DNA from: Acanthaster planci
Lineage: Eukaryota; Echinodermata; Asteroidea; Valvatida; Acanthasteridae
NCBI RefSeq assembly: GCF_001949145.1
Contig: NW_019091362.1
Location: 3,336,430-3,396,429 of the forward strand
Reading direction: 5' to 3'
DNA: 60,000 nucleotides
Part shown: positions 44,962 through 58,544 of the stretch, piece after piece
Layout of the letters: each line of letters starts with the position of its first letter
How positions within the stretch are numbered: position 1 is the stretch's first letter
Program-made: the position numbers and the translations under genes
The notes under the pieces: generated by a model
Told to the model about the DNA's origin: nothing
Databases searched by the model: none
Seen by the model: only the letters and a program-made list of their open reading frames with translations

Positions 44962-45304
44962 AAAGAATCGAAGTAGGTACAGCGAAAGTGCGTAACCGGT
45001 CCGTGTGTATACCGTCCATTGATTTTTTGTTCTCGTTTAATTCCACAAACGCAAATTGCAATCGTTTCCCGTTCTTATTAGTTCAAAACAGGAAACCGTC
45101 CTCCCTCCATTGGTAAGCATGTTGTTCATTTTTTTCTGCAGAAAAGCGATCAACAATTATGATCCCTTTTTCATTTTTATTTCAAAGATGAAATTGGTAA
45201 AACATTCAGTTGTTCGTTTTGTGAAAAATCTTTTGGTAGATACATACACGGACCGCGTGCCATGGTGTGAGGTGCTTCCTGAGCCTTGATTTGTTTATGG
45301 GCTC

Positions 45305-46280
45305 NNNNNNNNNNNNNNNNNNNNNNNNNNNNNNNNNNNNNNNNNNNNNNNNNNNNNNNNNNNNNNNNNNNNNNNNNNNNNNNNNNNNNNNNNNNNNNNN
45401 NNNNNNNNNNNNNNNNNNNNNNNNNNNNNNNNNNNNNNNNNNNNNNNNNNNNNNNNNNNNNNNNNNNNNNNNNNNNNNNNNNNNNNNNNNNNNNNNNNNN
45501 NNNNNNNNNNNNNNNNNNNNNNNNNNNNNNNNNNNNNNNNNNNNNNNNNNNNNNNNNNNNNNNNNNNNNNNNNNNNNNNNNNNNNNNNNNNNNNNNNNNN
45601 NNNNNNNNNNNNNNNNNNNNNNNNNNNNNNNNNNNNNNNNNNNNNNNNNNNNNNNNNNNNNNNNNNNNNNNNNNNNNNNNNNNNNNNNNNNNNNNNNNNN
45701 NNNNNNNNNNNNNNNNNNNNNNNNNNNNNNNNNNNNNNNNNNNNNNNNNNNNNNNNNNNNNNNNNNNNNNNNNNNNNNNNNNNNNNNNNNNNNNNNNNNN
45801 NNNNNNNNNNNNNNNNNNNNNNNNNNNNNNNNNNNNNNNNNNNNNNNNNNNNNNNNNNNNNNNNNNNNNNNNNNNNNNNNNNNNNNNNNNNNNNNNNNNN
45901 NNNNNNNNNNNNNNNNNNNNNNNNNNNNNNNNNNNNNNNNNNNNNNNNNNNNNNNNNNNNNNNNNNNNNNNNNNNNNNNNNNNNNNNNNNNNNNNNNNNN
46001 NNNNNNNNNNNNNNNNNNNNNNNNNNNNNNNNNNNNNNNNNNNNNNNNNNNNNNNNNNNNNNNNNNNNNNNNNNNNNNNNNNNNNNNNNNNNNNNNNNNN
46101 NNNNNNNNNNNNNNNNNNNNNNNNNNNNNNNNNNNNNNNNNNNNNNNNNNNNNNNNNNNNNNNNNNNNNNNNNNNNNNNNNNNNNNNNNNNNNNNNNNNN
46201 NNNNNNNNNNNNNNNNNNNNNNNNNNNNNNNNNNNNNNNNNNNNNNNNNNNNNNNNNNNNNNNNNNNNNNNNNNNNNNNN
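45305..46280. other. Assembly gap (976 N)
   Basis: Run of N. The right edge abuts a 33-bp tandem array, which probably caused the gap. Long frames that cross it are meaningless. Confidence 1.
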
Positions 46281-46495
46281 TGTGGGATGGTACGCCGGGG
46301 CCACAGTCAGTTTGTGGGATCGTACCGCCGGGGCCGCAGTCAGTTTGTGGGATCGTGCCTCCGGGGCCGCAGTCAGTTTGTGGGATCCTGCCTCCGGGGC
46401 CACAATCAGTTTGTGGGATGGTACCGCCGGGGCCACAGTCAGGTTGTGGGATGGTACCGCCGGGCCACAGTCAGTTTGTGGGATTCTTACCGCCG
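46281..46495. repeat. 33-bp tandem repeat (VNTR) at gap edge
   Basis: About 6.5 units of 32-33 bp, each TGTGGGATCGTACCGCCGGG or a close variant followed by GCCGCAGTCAGTT. The array starts exactly at the last N, so it extends into the gap. The unit is usually 11 codons and lacks stops in several frames, but two 32-bp units break the frame. Confidence 0.95.
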
Positions 46496-46499
46496 TGTG

Positions 46500-49300
46500 A
46501 GATCATCCATGCTCGAGCTAGAGCATTGTGCCTGCTTGTGACAAGCTGAGTTTTATAAAGTTGCTCATAAACATTGTATGATGCGTGGCTTTGCTATAAC
46601 TATTGACGAACAACGTCACGATATTCTAGTGACAACAAATTTACACGTTTATTACATGTCTATTACACGTGTCTCTCAAAATGCTTGTAGCTAGTTGTGT
46701 TATATTTAGCCAGAGTTGATTTCATTTGACATAATTATCTAGACCTCCTGATCGATTTATGCTGAACTTAACTGTACATTATCTGCTCTCTTTCTGAAAG
46801 ACGAGAGAAGGGAAAACTAGCTTGGCTTTTCCAAACGTTGGTACGCATATCAATTATTGTGAGATTTGGTTTGCTTGCAAATGTAAACTAAATAATCAAA
46901 ATGTTCCTATCAAAATTTAACTCAAGTTCATTGCCTCTGGTGCAGAATGATGAAGATAATCGTTCAAAACATGGAGATATTAAACACAAGGAGTGAGTAC
47001 GAAGTCCCCACAGACCGTAACCCGATTACCCGCTCTGGCCAGCTCCATAGACAACGCGCGGTTTCTGGCCCCAGTGTTGACGATCCTAGATATTCTTTGT
47101 ACACAGTGATCGCCACCGCATACTGGAGTAGGTGTAAATAAATGGTGGAGAAGATACAAGAAGAAGATACGCAGTTCAGTAGTCCTTAGGAGTCAGCAAG
47201 AGATCCCCGCAGATGCGCTCGAAAATTCTGAATCGGCTGTGGCTATTTGGTAAAAGTTGGACGTGTTTTAAAGTCAGTTATGACATTTTGCGGTTCTGGC
47301 GGTAGAGAACAAATATCCAAAATATTAACTGCGATATTTCTATGATAAGTCGTAATCCTAGTGATTCCTATGGTTGAAAGAAGGTGGAAACGTGCCGCAG
47401 GAAAGCATTTGACAACGTGATGAGGTTTCATACAGAGCCAGTTGTTGCCAACGACACAAAGGGTAACGAGTTTTCCCATTTTTTGGTGTGTTTTTTTTAT
47501 TTCCTCTGGACCAGCTACATTCTTTCAGTTTTCTTGTCACGTATTTTTTTGGAGAATTTGTGTTTGTCAGTAATTCTGTTTATTGTTGAGAGAGACGTTT
47601 TGAGGGTGTAAAGACGTAACCAAGTTGTCTTTATTTTTGGAATATCAGAACAATCACTCAAATTATCGAAATTTAAGTCTCCGATGACGGTGGATTCCGT
47701 CTCGATGGCGGCCATGTTGAACGTGTGGAAGTTTACGGGCATGCATGCGCGGTTCCCACAATCATTTGCAAATGCAACTCCAAGTAATCCTTATAGCCCG
47801 CAAGCCGTTCGTTATTTGTTTTGTCCTTGCAACACGTGCAGTGCTTGCGGTGGCCACCATTGACCCTTTTGATCTCTGTATTTGCCTACTCCTTGTGTAT
47901 AATAGCTCCATGTTCAAATTGATACTGTCTACAACATATGAAAGGTACAACAATGCACTACTCATTAGTATAACTGGCCGGCTTAGTAAAGTTTCAGTAG
48001 TTACGTTAGTGGCTGGTATCTAGTTTGCTTGTAAATTGCAATAACAATTAAATATAGTGCCATTTTTAATGAAGTACAACCAAGAGCAGATTCAGAACCA
48101 ATTTTTGGGGCGAATGGGGCATAAGGAATTTCGGAAGGCAAAATAACATTAAAATCTTTATCATGGCTTTTCGAAAGGATGAGAATATATACATTTAGGG
48201 GCTTTTAAACGATGTTAGAGCCAAGGGAAAGGCCTTTTCTCATTTTTTCAAGATTTCCTGTCCTCCTTTTTTTTTGGGGGGGGGGTTCATGGCTCCTTGT
48301 TTCCGCCCCTGACCCTGCCCTGGGTATAACAGAAGTGGATTATGCACAACAGCAGTAGCAATTTTCGAAATTCGGGGATGTGTGACATCATCAGATATGG
48401 GCATTGAAGGACCTGCCTGGGCGATTCCCCCACTTTTGCCACCAGTGATTATTGACCATGGACGTTGTGTCAAAAGTAGGTTGGAGAGAGAAGGGGGAAC
48501 TGACATAGCAATGCTGTGAAATTACCTAATATCACACTGCAGAACTCTGGTGTTATATTGCTACTCTCTGTGTATTATGGAAACTGGGGGTGTGACATTA
48601 ACTCCACGTTTACGCCAGTTTTTGCAGGAGACAGGTTTTATGTTTGATGGCTTTTCTCAGCTCCAACATTTATCCATTTTTGTAGTAGATAGATCTGAGA
48701 CGGTTATTAAAGCATAATTCTGTGCTAGTTTTCTTTAAAATAAGGATTACCTTTGTCTTCAAGTAATATAATTGAATTCTGATGGATTATGTACCGGTAT
48801 AGCACATTATGTAGTTGGCGATCTCTTTGAATAGTAGAATTTCATTTTACGTTTCCCTTTTTATCGCATATACAATCATGACGAGCCGCATTAATGCCGT
48901 TTGTGTATCCGTATCTACCGTACAGTTGTTTTGAAAGATTCCGAATAGCTGTGTCAAGTTTTAGATCATTGGTAGTGGTTAGTAGCCTTTAGGGCCTACA
49001 ATGTACCAATAAAATGTGCGTGCAAAAGCGTAAGCATATCATGATGAGTCAGTTTTCTAGTTCTTTTCTCCCCAACAATGGCACTCAAATCATGAGCTAG
49101 TCGTTGAGGTCAGTTACGCTCTTGGAGAAGACAATGATCCTGGTAAATTCTGGAAGTATAGTGATCCAGAGGTTGCTGTGTGGACGTGATTCAGGTTGGG
49201 ACAGCTAGACCACCCATGCCCCTTTGACCGATTAATGCTTGGACTTATGCACATGTTGGGGATAGTTCTTAAAATAATTTTCTCATCCGAAAACGCTGTG
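46500..49300. other. Intergenic stretch, nothing recognised
   Basis: About 2.8 kb between the VNTR and the second foldback element. The short frames show no family motif, and I saw no clear repeat, RNA gene or exon chain. Confidence 0.45.
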
Positions 49301-50098
49301 ATACGGTGTTCTGTGGAGGACAAAAGTGGGTTGCCTCGTTCTGTTGCCCTGACGCAACGCCACGACAGCTTCGTCGCGTCGTACCGTGGCGTCGCCTCTT
49401 TTCTCATCACGTTTATGCTGTGTTCCTCATTACTTTTATGATGTGTTTAATGCACTGCGTTATGCCGTTGCGTCGTGTCGTCCCGTCTTGCCATCGCATC
49501 GTACCGTCTCGTTGTGCTGTGGTGTCGCGTCGTGCCATCTACTGTTTCGTTGTGCCGTCGCATCGTGCTGTTGCCATCGCCTTTATATTAGAAATAGGGG
49601 GCACCTTAAGAGACGGAGCTATGATGAACACATCTTTCGCGTCTTATGCACGCACGCACATTATTTTTTCCAGGACTTTTTGCATACACCTTCTGTGGGC
49701 CATAATAATCACCAGCCATTTTTAAAAACAGCCGGAGACGACGGACGATGACACGACAGTACGACACAACAACGTTAACGATGCGATGAGACGTCTATAT
49801 CAGGACGCGACAGTACGACGGCAGGACGCAACGGCCTACTCAGTGTACAAAAACCATAATATGACAGGCGACCCAACAGCACGACGCGGCGCTACGACAG
49901 CAAGACACGACAGAATGGTACGACAGCAAGACGTGCCTGCACGATGCAACGGCATCAAGAACGACGCGACGGCACGAGGCAACGCATTAAACACAGCATA
50001 AAGGTAATGAGGAAGTAGGCGACGCCACGACGTGATGGCACGACAAGAAGGACGATGGGATGACGCAACGCAATTTTGTGGGCTTTCGAACACCATAC
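49301..50098. mobile_element. Foldback element copy 2
   Basis: 798 bp. The left arm has GTCGTGCCRTCGCATCGT-like words and the right arm their reverse complement. The core at about 49589-49735 matches copy 1 (AATAGGGG-CC-TAAGAGACGGAGCT and ATTTTTTCCAGGACTT). Ends are ATACGGTGTTC and GAACACCATAC. Same orientation as the copy at 35491. Confidence 0.85.
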
Positions 50099-50436
50099 TT
50101 TTATATTCATTTATGCAAATCACCAATTACTGCATGAAGCCCTTAGCATTTGTATGCACTGGTCCCACGCTTTCTAATCAGAGATTAAACTCACCTAACA
50201 TGCCTAAAAATTCTGTACTTTAACATGTGGTCCGTGTAAAACTCACAGCTCCCCTTTTATGTCTCAGTGGATTGTTGAAAAGTGGACGGGGGCTGGACGC
50301 CACATGACACTAGAAATCTCATGATTATACTTTTCCCCTTGATCTCACATCAAAAACGGCATTTTTAAAGCTTCTGCAATTGTCCTTAACACTGACATCT
50401 TTAAGGTGTCCAAGCATAGTGTACAAACAAATCAAG

Positions 50437-50783
50437 GAAGCGACTTAATACTAGCCCGTGAAACCTGGTGCGCTACTTTTTTTCAGTAGCTGGGATGACA
50501 AATGATTAATGAAGAGGGGACAATGCAATACACCATTTAAGACATTTCAAAAACGCGAATCCGTTACGTCGCTTCGATAGCTTAGTTGGTAGTGATTTGA
50601 ACTAAAGATCTATAGACCCTGGTTCGAATCCGACCCATTTCTGCTATTCATTTTCCAATTTTATCATTGTGTTTGGGATTTCCTTTTTCAATTGATGCAG
50701 AAACAGAGTCCAAGCATGAACCCTCTAAGAGTCTTGAGAAAAATAGCAGACCAGGTTTCACGGGTTAGTATCTAGTCATTTCC
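50437..50783 (+). mobile_element. tRNA-like element with about 50-bp terminal inverted repeats and 13-14-bp duplication
   Basis: About 347 bp flanked by the direct repeat ACAAACAAATCAAG (50423-50436 and 50784-50797). Both ends carry inverted copies of a roughly 50-bp sequence containing CCCGTGAAACCTGGT. The middle holds a tRNA-like unit with perfect polymerase III boxes. Ends look like a MITE, but the internal promoter and duplication length look like a SINE. Confidence 0.75.
50571..50642 (+). ncRNA. tRNA-like sequence / internal Pol III promoter
   Basis: A box TAGCTTAGTTGG (50578-50589) and B box GGTTCGAATCC (50621-50631) match the consensus. The T-stem and acceptor stem do not pair properly and no anticodon can be assigned, so this is not a functional tRNA gene but a promoter module of the surrounding repeat. 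Confidence 0.65.
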
Positions 50784-52035
50784 ACAAACAAATCAAGCAG
50801 AAACCATGTTGCCTGTCCAGAACTTTCCTCAGTGATTGTGCAATACCGCCCTCTATAACGCTGGATGGAAATATTTGAAGAGGGCGCCATTTCCAGAGAG
50901 CTCTTTGAAAGCAAATTAGCTGGGTTTCAATGAACCTGTTAAACTATAGCGGAATTATTATTGGGGTAGGGGACAGAAATTATCAGGGGAGGGGCAGAAA
51001 TGTAAACGCCCCGAGTTTAATTACAGTAACCGTGCAACATGGCAGTGAACTTTTTTAATGCACATAGTATCTCCTTGTTAAAGTGTTATTTTCCTCACTT
51101 AGTTGTATCCCTTCATGACAAAATGTAATGCAGCTACTTCCCTTGTAATACTCATGTTGTTTATGTTTGTTTCTTTCCTTCGGGATCTGCATTTTTTTTC
51201 TTTTGTTTCGAGAACGAATTGCCTGTGTGATTTTTTCAGTTGTGCCAATATATTTTCATTGTATTTTCCATGTATTATCGATCGCGTTGAACATTTTCCT
51301 GTCATTGTTATCTTCATTTCACATTAATGTGAAGAGTCTCAGCTTTCCTAACTATCGTTTGAAAGTGTATCACATGCCATGCGGTCTTTGGGCGAGGGGT
51401 TGTAATTTTGTCATTCACCTGAAATAACTCAAAAGTAATATAAGTTGACGACTTTATGAGCGATTGTAATCAGTTTGGAAGTTCTTTTCAAAATCCATGA
51501 CTTGTAATGATTTATATACACGCGGTAGTTGATTTGTCAGATCTTTGCTCCCGTATATTAATATTCAGTTGACAGATTTTAAGGGCGCTTATTGGCTACA
51601 GCTGGTCGTGGTTACCAAGGACGTGGCAAAAGGAGAGGGGGACAGTAAATGTAATTTGCATATAAACATCAACTCAGTTGTTATCATTTGGGAAAACAGA
51701 AATTTCACAGAATATCTTTGCCACCATAAGTGTGTGTTTCCTTTTTAGTTTTAAACGTCATGGGTTGGTATGAAAAATTTCGACACATGCCTGGTCAAGA
51801 ATTCAGTAAAAAACAATTTCCAAGCTCAAAGGGCGGTGCCAATCCTAAGAGGTCACATGCCAGTGCGTCGAGTGCAAACAGCCGGGGTCGAAATTTGCAT
51901 AAATGAGTGGAGTCCTGTGATGATGTGCATGCACATGTGTCTGTACGTACGTCGGGTGCCGGTGCTAGGCGATGCCAGGATGTGCATGCCCTTATGCTCA
52001 GCACTGCAAAATTTGCAAGCCAGGAAGGTGGACAC

Positions 52036-52217
52036 ACGATAAATATACGGCGGCGGGGTCGCAAAACCCTACCAGATTTACCCCGATTTCGGACCGGACC
52101 GGCCAACGACCGCGGCACAGCATCGCAATGGACGACCTCCTCGGTGGAAACAGCCTCTATGATGGCGAAGAGAGCGATTTCAAGTACATTCTGGACTCCG
52201 ATGTGTTCCATAATGTG
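52036..52217 (+). CDS. First exon of an unidentified plus-strand gene
   Basis: The coding part is 52128-52217: 30 codons from ATG, phase 0, ending GTG|GTAAGA. The peptide begins MDDLLGGNSLYDGEESDF and is strongly acidic. The preceding 90 bp is GC-rich with CpG-rich words, and AT-rich ATAAATATA at about 52040 could be a TATA element. The context ACCGCGGCACAGCATCGCAATG suits a start. I do not recognise the family; an acidic N-terminus would suit a nuclear regulator, but that is only a guess. Later exons were not securely found. Confidence 0.5.
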
Positions 52218-55200
52218 GTAAGAAATCATGTTGCTCGTTTTATAATTCCCCACCACTGTTTACTAGAACAATGGCATATGGTACATAACGAGCGAAGCAA
52301 TTAACACTTCCCGCATCGTAAATATGTAAACAATTTGTTTAATCTGTCAATGTTGCAATTTAAATGGTGATATTTAATCTGCCTGTTAGTTCCATGCGCC
52401 TAGACGGACCATCAAGTCTTGCTGCACAAGCATTATGTTTGGTTTCATGCTTAAAGTTCTTGGAACTTGTTTCATCTCCCTCCTCTTCTGTCATATTTAT
52501 TTCCAGTTGACATCAGATAACACCAAGATTGCAAGATTTAGATAATTTTTAGATCTGATTGAAGCATGTGTTTATTCAAGTTCGTCTTGTGTGGGGTTGA
52601 AGTTTGTTTCCAGTAGTTAAGCCTACTGACTATATTCATATGTTTTTCAGACTGTTCAGTTTTGCATTTTGTTGGCCAATCTGACCACAAGTAGGCCTGT
52701 GTGTCAGTAAATACTCCTATTTGGTTTTGAATAACAGTGGATTTAACAGATATGTTATCGTAAATACTGTTGGTGGCACTTGCACATACATCTATTGAAA
52801 AACAGTTTTTGCGTGAGATTCGGGCTTGGCCGACCAGGGTTACAGTTGATTGTACCACACCCCTTGGATCTTGCATTGTATTTTTATTTGCTTTGACCAA
52901 TTGTCCAAGATGTGATGTTAGGAAAGAGCGAATAAACATTGTACAAGAGCTTCACACAAGAGGATACAGCTTAAAGTCATTGACCCTTTATACCATAGAT
53001 AATGAAACCAGATGGAAGGTGTTGTTGTCATTGGTGAAATAAACAATTCTGTGGCACATGCTTGTTAATGTTATAAGTGTTCTTAGTACCTCGGCCATTG
53101 TGTTAGTGGTAAACAATTATATTTTTTTCCAAAACAACTCTGAACAAGTTACTTTAATTCTGAGTTTATTAAGTGTCTACAGTCTAGTAAACATGTATTT
53201 CGACAAAGTAACTACACTGACAAATGTCCCTGGAGATGTGTTCTGTCCACTTTCATGGTTTTCTCGTAGGAACTTTGTGAGATTGAGCAAAGTTCTGCAA
53301 GCAAAGTAGACCCACAGAGCTTCACAGCAAATAAAACTTTTGTTAGTCGGACTGTTATCACTTTAGACAGTTGACTGAAGTCACCATTGCATTCAGCAGA
53401 TCTAGTTTTGTTCGCCAATAGAGGAATCTGCTTGGTCAGCAATTCATTGCAGCCATAAGGACAATTCACTGTGTATTTCAAGCAGTTGTGTATGGCCACC
53501 TGCCTCCTGGATCAAAACTAGTTCCACCCCCAACCCAACAAGAAAAAGATATAGGATGCATCTGAAATACATAAAGATTATGTAACCAACTGACCATATG
53601 TTTACTTTGTTGTATAAAATTATTCCTGAATCTATTTCCTGAGGACCACTCCACCATTCCGGCTCAGTGCCGTGGTGCTGGTACGTACCATGTGTACCTG
53701 TTGTGTAGATACATCAACTGGCAATCTGGCATACGCCCACTTCACCTCTGGCTAGACTATTTTGTGCCATGCATATTCAACAAAGAATTAGGGATTTCCT
53801 CAGCTGGCGTGCAGTCATGCTGACAATGGGAACCGCCATTCATGGGGAGACACAGGCATAGAATAGCAGGCAGATTTCAGTCATGCGTGGCCTTTCTGTA
53901 GTAATCACACATATCTTGGGTGCGTCAGTGCATTCAGAGGAAACTCCCAACCCAGATATGTGAACCACAATTTAGCTCTGTGTTTTGAAAGAGGGGAAAA
54001 AGAGTATTGAAAAGTTTGGCCAAACAGTACCCTGTATTCTGGTTCAGTTGGCCGTAGTACTAAATTTTTTGTGTAGTTTTAGTTGTATATTACGACTCAA
54101 CCTCAAAGCTTAAAAATAGCTGAAGTTCAGAAAATAGTGACCCTCCCTTTTTTAACCAACATGATCCGATAAAATAAACCAGTTGGAAGTTGACTGGTCT
54201 ACTGTTTAGTAACAGGAATTCTAAGTGTTGTTGACTTAAATGTTTTCCTCTGTGTGATGTAATGTGATATATGAGGATGAGGATGCCAATTTATGATTTA
54301 TTTTAGAAAGATTATTGACAATGTGTCTGTTGGGTTTATTTTCAAACAACATGTAAGCGCCTAATTAATTCCCCTATATACTGAATCAAAAGTCACACAC
54401 AAAAGCACTCTCCACCAAGCAAAAATTACCCATGAAATGGACAACATTTAAAAAAAACCAATGACAAAGTGAACACCTGTTTTGTCAAAATGATGTACAT
54501 GAGTGGTTTCTGTATAGGGATGCCATCCTTACTGACTATGCATACACATTACATGTATTGAAAAGTAATGATTGTGACTTCTTCATTTCGTCCTGTGACA
54601 TTGATTTCTGCGTAAAACTTAAGGCTCATTCTGTTACATTCTGTGACTTTTGATTCACTAACCAAGTTGTTGCGCATGTCAATTTCTTCTTTGTTATAAA
54701 GATAATTACTTGCTTTTGGGCTTGTGATTAGTAAGGGGTATTGCAGCATACCTGTGTACAAAAAATGTTTATTTCTATGGAGTGAATTTTTATGTGTGGC
54801 CTTTGACAGAAGTGGAAAGTTTCTTTTGCTGTCCAGTGTATTTTGTTTGCTTAAGTACATGCTCATTATGCATGTAAATTGTATAATCGAACCTGAAGAT
54901 TAACAACAGTGGTAAAGTGTGTACATGTACAGTACATGTACACCATATGTTGCATGTCTGTACAAGTACCCATCCATGAAAGGTCCATTGGTTCTGTACG
55001 GTAACATTTCCCAGGAGATATTTTTTTCTTTCGACATACAGGATTATGTAGGTTCCCTGCAAAGTATTGTTTCATGTTCAATTCTGAAGGGTGCAGGATG
55101 TAAACTGCTGACAGTGGTTTAACTTGGGAATGTAAAAACCACTGGCAGACTTTCCACTCAGACAGGAAGTTTCCTCTGTGCCTCTGGCTGCCAACTTGGC

Positions 55201-58200
55201 AAGTCTCTTGAACTCTGACCTCCACCATGGTGTGGTATGAGACTGAGCAGCTATTCTTACCAAAATCGCCTCCAATTCAACTACACAAACTGGCATCTAT
55301 TGAGACTGGTCGCAGGTCATGTGTGTCTAATAGTCCTTCGCATGGTTCACTTGCAGGGGGTCCTCCTTATTGGATCCCCCAATACATTGTCTAGACTTCC
55401 CCCCCTCCATACGGCAATATGGGTCTTCCCATTGTTAAGTGAAGAGGGTAGACTTGAATAGAATTGGTTCCGCCCCACCCATTCATGGTCAGTAGGGGAA
55501 CTGTTGGAGTGGAATAACAGAAACTGGCTCAAGGGCTGGTTGAATGGGTCCATGGTGCATTAAGCAGGACTGTTTGGAACTGGTTCAAGGATTTGTCCTG
55601 CAGTGGACCTTAAGATTTTTTGATAGATTTTAGACTTTTCCTGTGGCCAAACACACTTTACTGAAGCGTTGGAGGTCACAGGGGATGTTCAGTTATGACT
55701 ACAATTTATTAAGAAAGTACACTATTTTGTGTTGTGGGCAGACAGCGTTGTAGCATTTATTATTACTGTCTATGCACATGTACATAGAAATTGGATTCAC
55801 ATGTAGTCTGGCATCTGTTGGTCGTAAACCATATGCCTATGAGAAGGTGTACCTCGGCCATCAAAGCTGGGAAGATTTCACAGATGTTTGCCACTACTAT
55901 ACCTCTGTGCTGCAACAAATGCATGGACTTTTATTACCCCTAACTGTTCAGCTTGAAGGGATTGGAGAGAATGGACCCAGACAATATCTGGAAGGTTTGA
56001 TATTCAAAATTCTGTCACTGTGGGTCCTTCATGGGGATGGTTCTGCAAGCTAATCAGATTCTGCTTGGGGGGAAGGATCCTGAGGTCAGGAAAGTAACCT
56101 AACACCACCACCTGCCCACTCTGGTCTCAGGCTGCATGCATCCCGCAGCAGTCTGGGAGGAGACTGCTGTGACCCAGATGTGGGCTGGAGGTCAGCTAGA
56201 GTTGACGCCAGAAACTATTATGATGTACATGTATGTACATGTATCATTAGGTAGTATTTTTTGTGCTTATACAGTGCAATATACATGTACATGTACTTGT
56301 ACATATGGATTAACTGTTTTGATGAGCATGATCTACAGTCCTTAATTGTCCGACAGATGAAAATTTTGAGGACTATTACGGGTTAAGACATTGCGATTGT
56401 ATGAAAAATGACCAGTACATATTAAAAGGAAACAGTGGGTTCCTTGAAATACATTTTATTTTGGAGATGTTAAACATGGTGATGTAAAACCTGAATATCA
56501 TGTTTGCCTGCTTTCCAAGCATGACAAACATTGGTGAATGCTCTAAAATGTAGCTGAAGAAAAGTGGTAATATGTGTTGGTTGCAGCATGGTCGTGACAT
56601 GGCTTGCCGTAGGAAGAATAATAGAAACCAAGGACCATCTGTTATCATGTGCTTCCATTTTGTTACAGGCATATTGTTTTAAGAATAGGTCAGAGGACGT
56701 GATCAGCCTGCATGACAATCTAGGCTGTTTGGGGATTATATTCACAGTATTGGAACCATACTGTTAATTAAGAGAGAATATTTTGTCAGCAAAGTTTGGA
56801 CCCGAAACCTGTGGTTGACCTCCCAGTGTTTGTTGTCCTTCACTGCTGTTCCTGCCCTGAACTGTGATGTCACACAGGTTTTGTTATGATGACTAACACC
56901 AGCCCATGAAATGGGGCCACAGGTTTTCCCACTCATTATCCACCTGCTGTTTTGCTCTGGTGTACTTATTATTAAACCCACAAACCTGCAGCACTAAACT
57001 TGTAGCAGAAGAGTGTGATTTTCAATTTTATTATACATACATTGCTTTACTCTAACCGTTGTACTCTAACCCCTGTAGTTTTTTAAGTATCCTGCTTACT
57101 TGAGAATCCACTAGAATTCAGCAAGAACAAAATGGACTTTGTGGTCTGTGCTTTCGTGATAATCGCGTAAAGCTTTGGAACTCATTTTCAATTAACAATT
57201 GTGTAGGCACAGCTGTGACACCAATTTTACGTTAGCGTGAAGGACGCAGGTAAAAAGTGCGCATAAATTTGGCCATTTCAGAATAATGAATTCAGCAAAC
57301 AGCAGTTAAATTTCCGTTCATGTTTTCAAGCCACAGGCGCTAAAGTTTTTATGTGAAGGAAGCAGGGGTCCTATTTTTAGAGGAAGTGAAATGTTAAAGA
57401 GGTGATTGAGGTTTGGTGTTGATGTTGTGTCAAGCAGTGGACTGTCTAGACAAGTAGGCATACACCAGGGGCTAACACAAGTTGGTGCAAAGAGCTGTAT
57501 GTACATGTATGTCTTTCGCAAAGTCACAACCCTTGTTTTCAAGTCTGTGCTAGTCAGTCTAAGTCCACAAATTTTGCTTACAGAACAGAAAGTTGACAAA
57601 TTCTGCTGTAATTCAGCATTTAAGCATACTCGTTGTCACATATTATTTACAATCTCTCAGTTATCAGAGACTGAAGTGCTTGTAAAAGGCGGAAAACTTG
57701 TTACAAACAGAATGGCACATTGGCACTGGTCCCCTCCAAGCAATGTCAACAAAATTGTGAAACCCTGTACCAATCACTGTGGTAGCAATAATGCAACAGT
57801 TGAATAAGCTCATGCACACACGTGCACAGACTCCTCCAGCTGGTGAGGCCAGTGTTTACGTTGCAATATGCATTATCGATCAGAAAACAAAGACTGCCTC
57901 TTGCGTCATATGCCGGATCTTCCGCTTTGTAAGGGTTGTGTGTAAAGGGGTTCACACTGACGTCCGTATTGCCCACCAACATCTGGTTGGCTGTGTAAAA
58001 AATTCGTCCCTCCCCCTTTTAGTGACTGGTCAACAAGTGGGCAATTTCAAAATGTAAAACTGTGCTTGAAGTAACAATTGATATTTGTGGCATGGTTGAT
58101 CATCTTTTTTCTGCATGCTGCAAGGTACATGTATAATTAAATGACAAAGGATATAAAGCAGATTAAAGCAGATGATGTAAATACTCTGCGAACAAAGAAC

Positions 58201-58544
58201 TATGCATAATTATCATTATTGTTGTTAATATATTTAAATCTGAAGTGCAGAACTTAAAAAAAAAACCACACACACTTTGTGCTGTGTGTGGGGAAAAAAG
58301 AGCAAAACCCCCAGAAATGTAGTCTTTGGTTCTTGGAATGGTTGTGTTTCCTTGTTGCAGGCAGTTTTTAGCACAACTGCTGCATTTCATCCAAACATAA
58401 AAGGCAGTTACTTTTGAAGTATCCCTGCTGTGAATCACAAGTACATGTAAAATTCCAGGTATAGATTAGATTCCTTGTTTTCATTCAGAAGTTAATAAAT
58501 CTGCAAATTATTATTTTTTTTCTCATTTATTTTATTGGTTGTAG
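52218..58544 (+). other. Probable large first intron; no secure exon
   Basis: About 6.3 kb. It contains several TACATGTACATGTA-type clusters (near 54925-54945, 56223-56245 and 56281-56300). Open frames at 52770-53042 and 55772-56053 read like protein in places but lack convincing splice sites and recognisable motifs. Confidence 0.4.

Noticed and set aside
45177-46541. Frames of more than 400 residues crossing the N gap
   Set aside because: Most of their length is unknown sequence; only the VNTR part is real.
50571-50642. Functional tRNA gene
   Set aside because: Promoter boxes are perfect but the acceptor and T stems do not pair and no anticodon loop is convincing; it sits inside a repeat.
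52770-53042. 90-residue plus-strand frame
   Set aside because: No motif or good splice context; the opposite strand is open as well, suggesting chance or an old repeat.
55772-56053. Possible exon (93-residue frame with SWEDFTDVCHYYTSVLQQ)
   Set aside because: Looks protein-like but has no clear acceptor, no recognised family and no phase link to neighbours.
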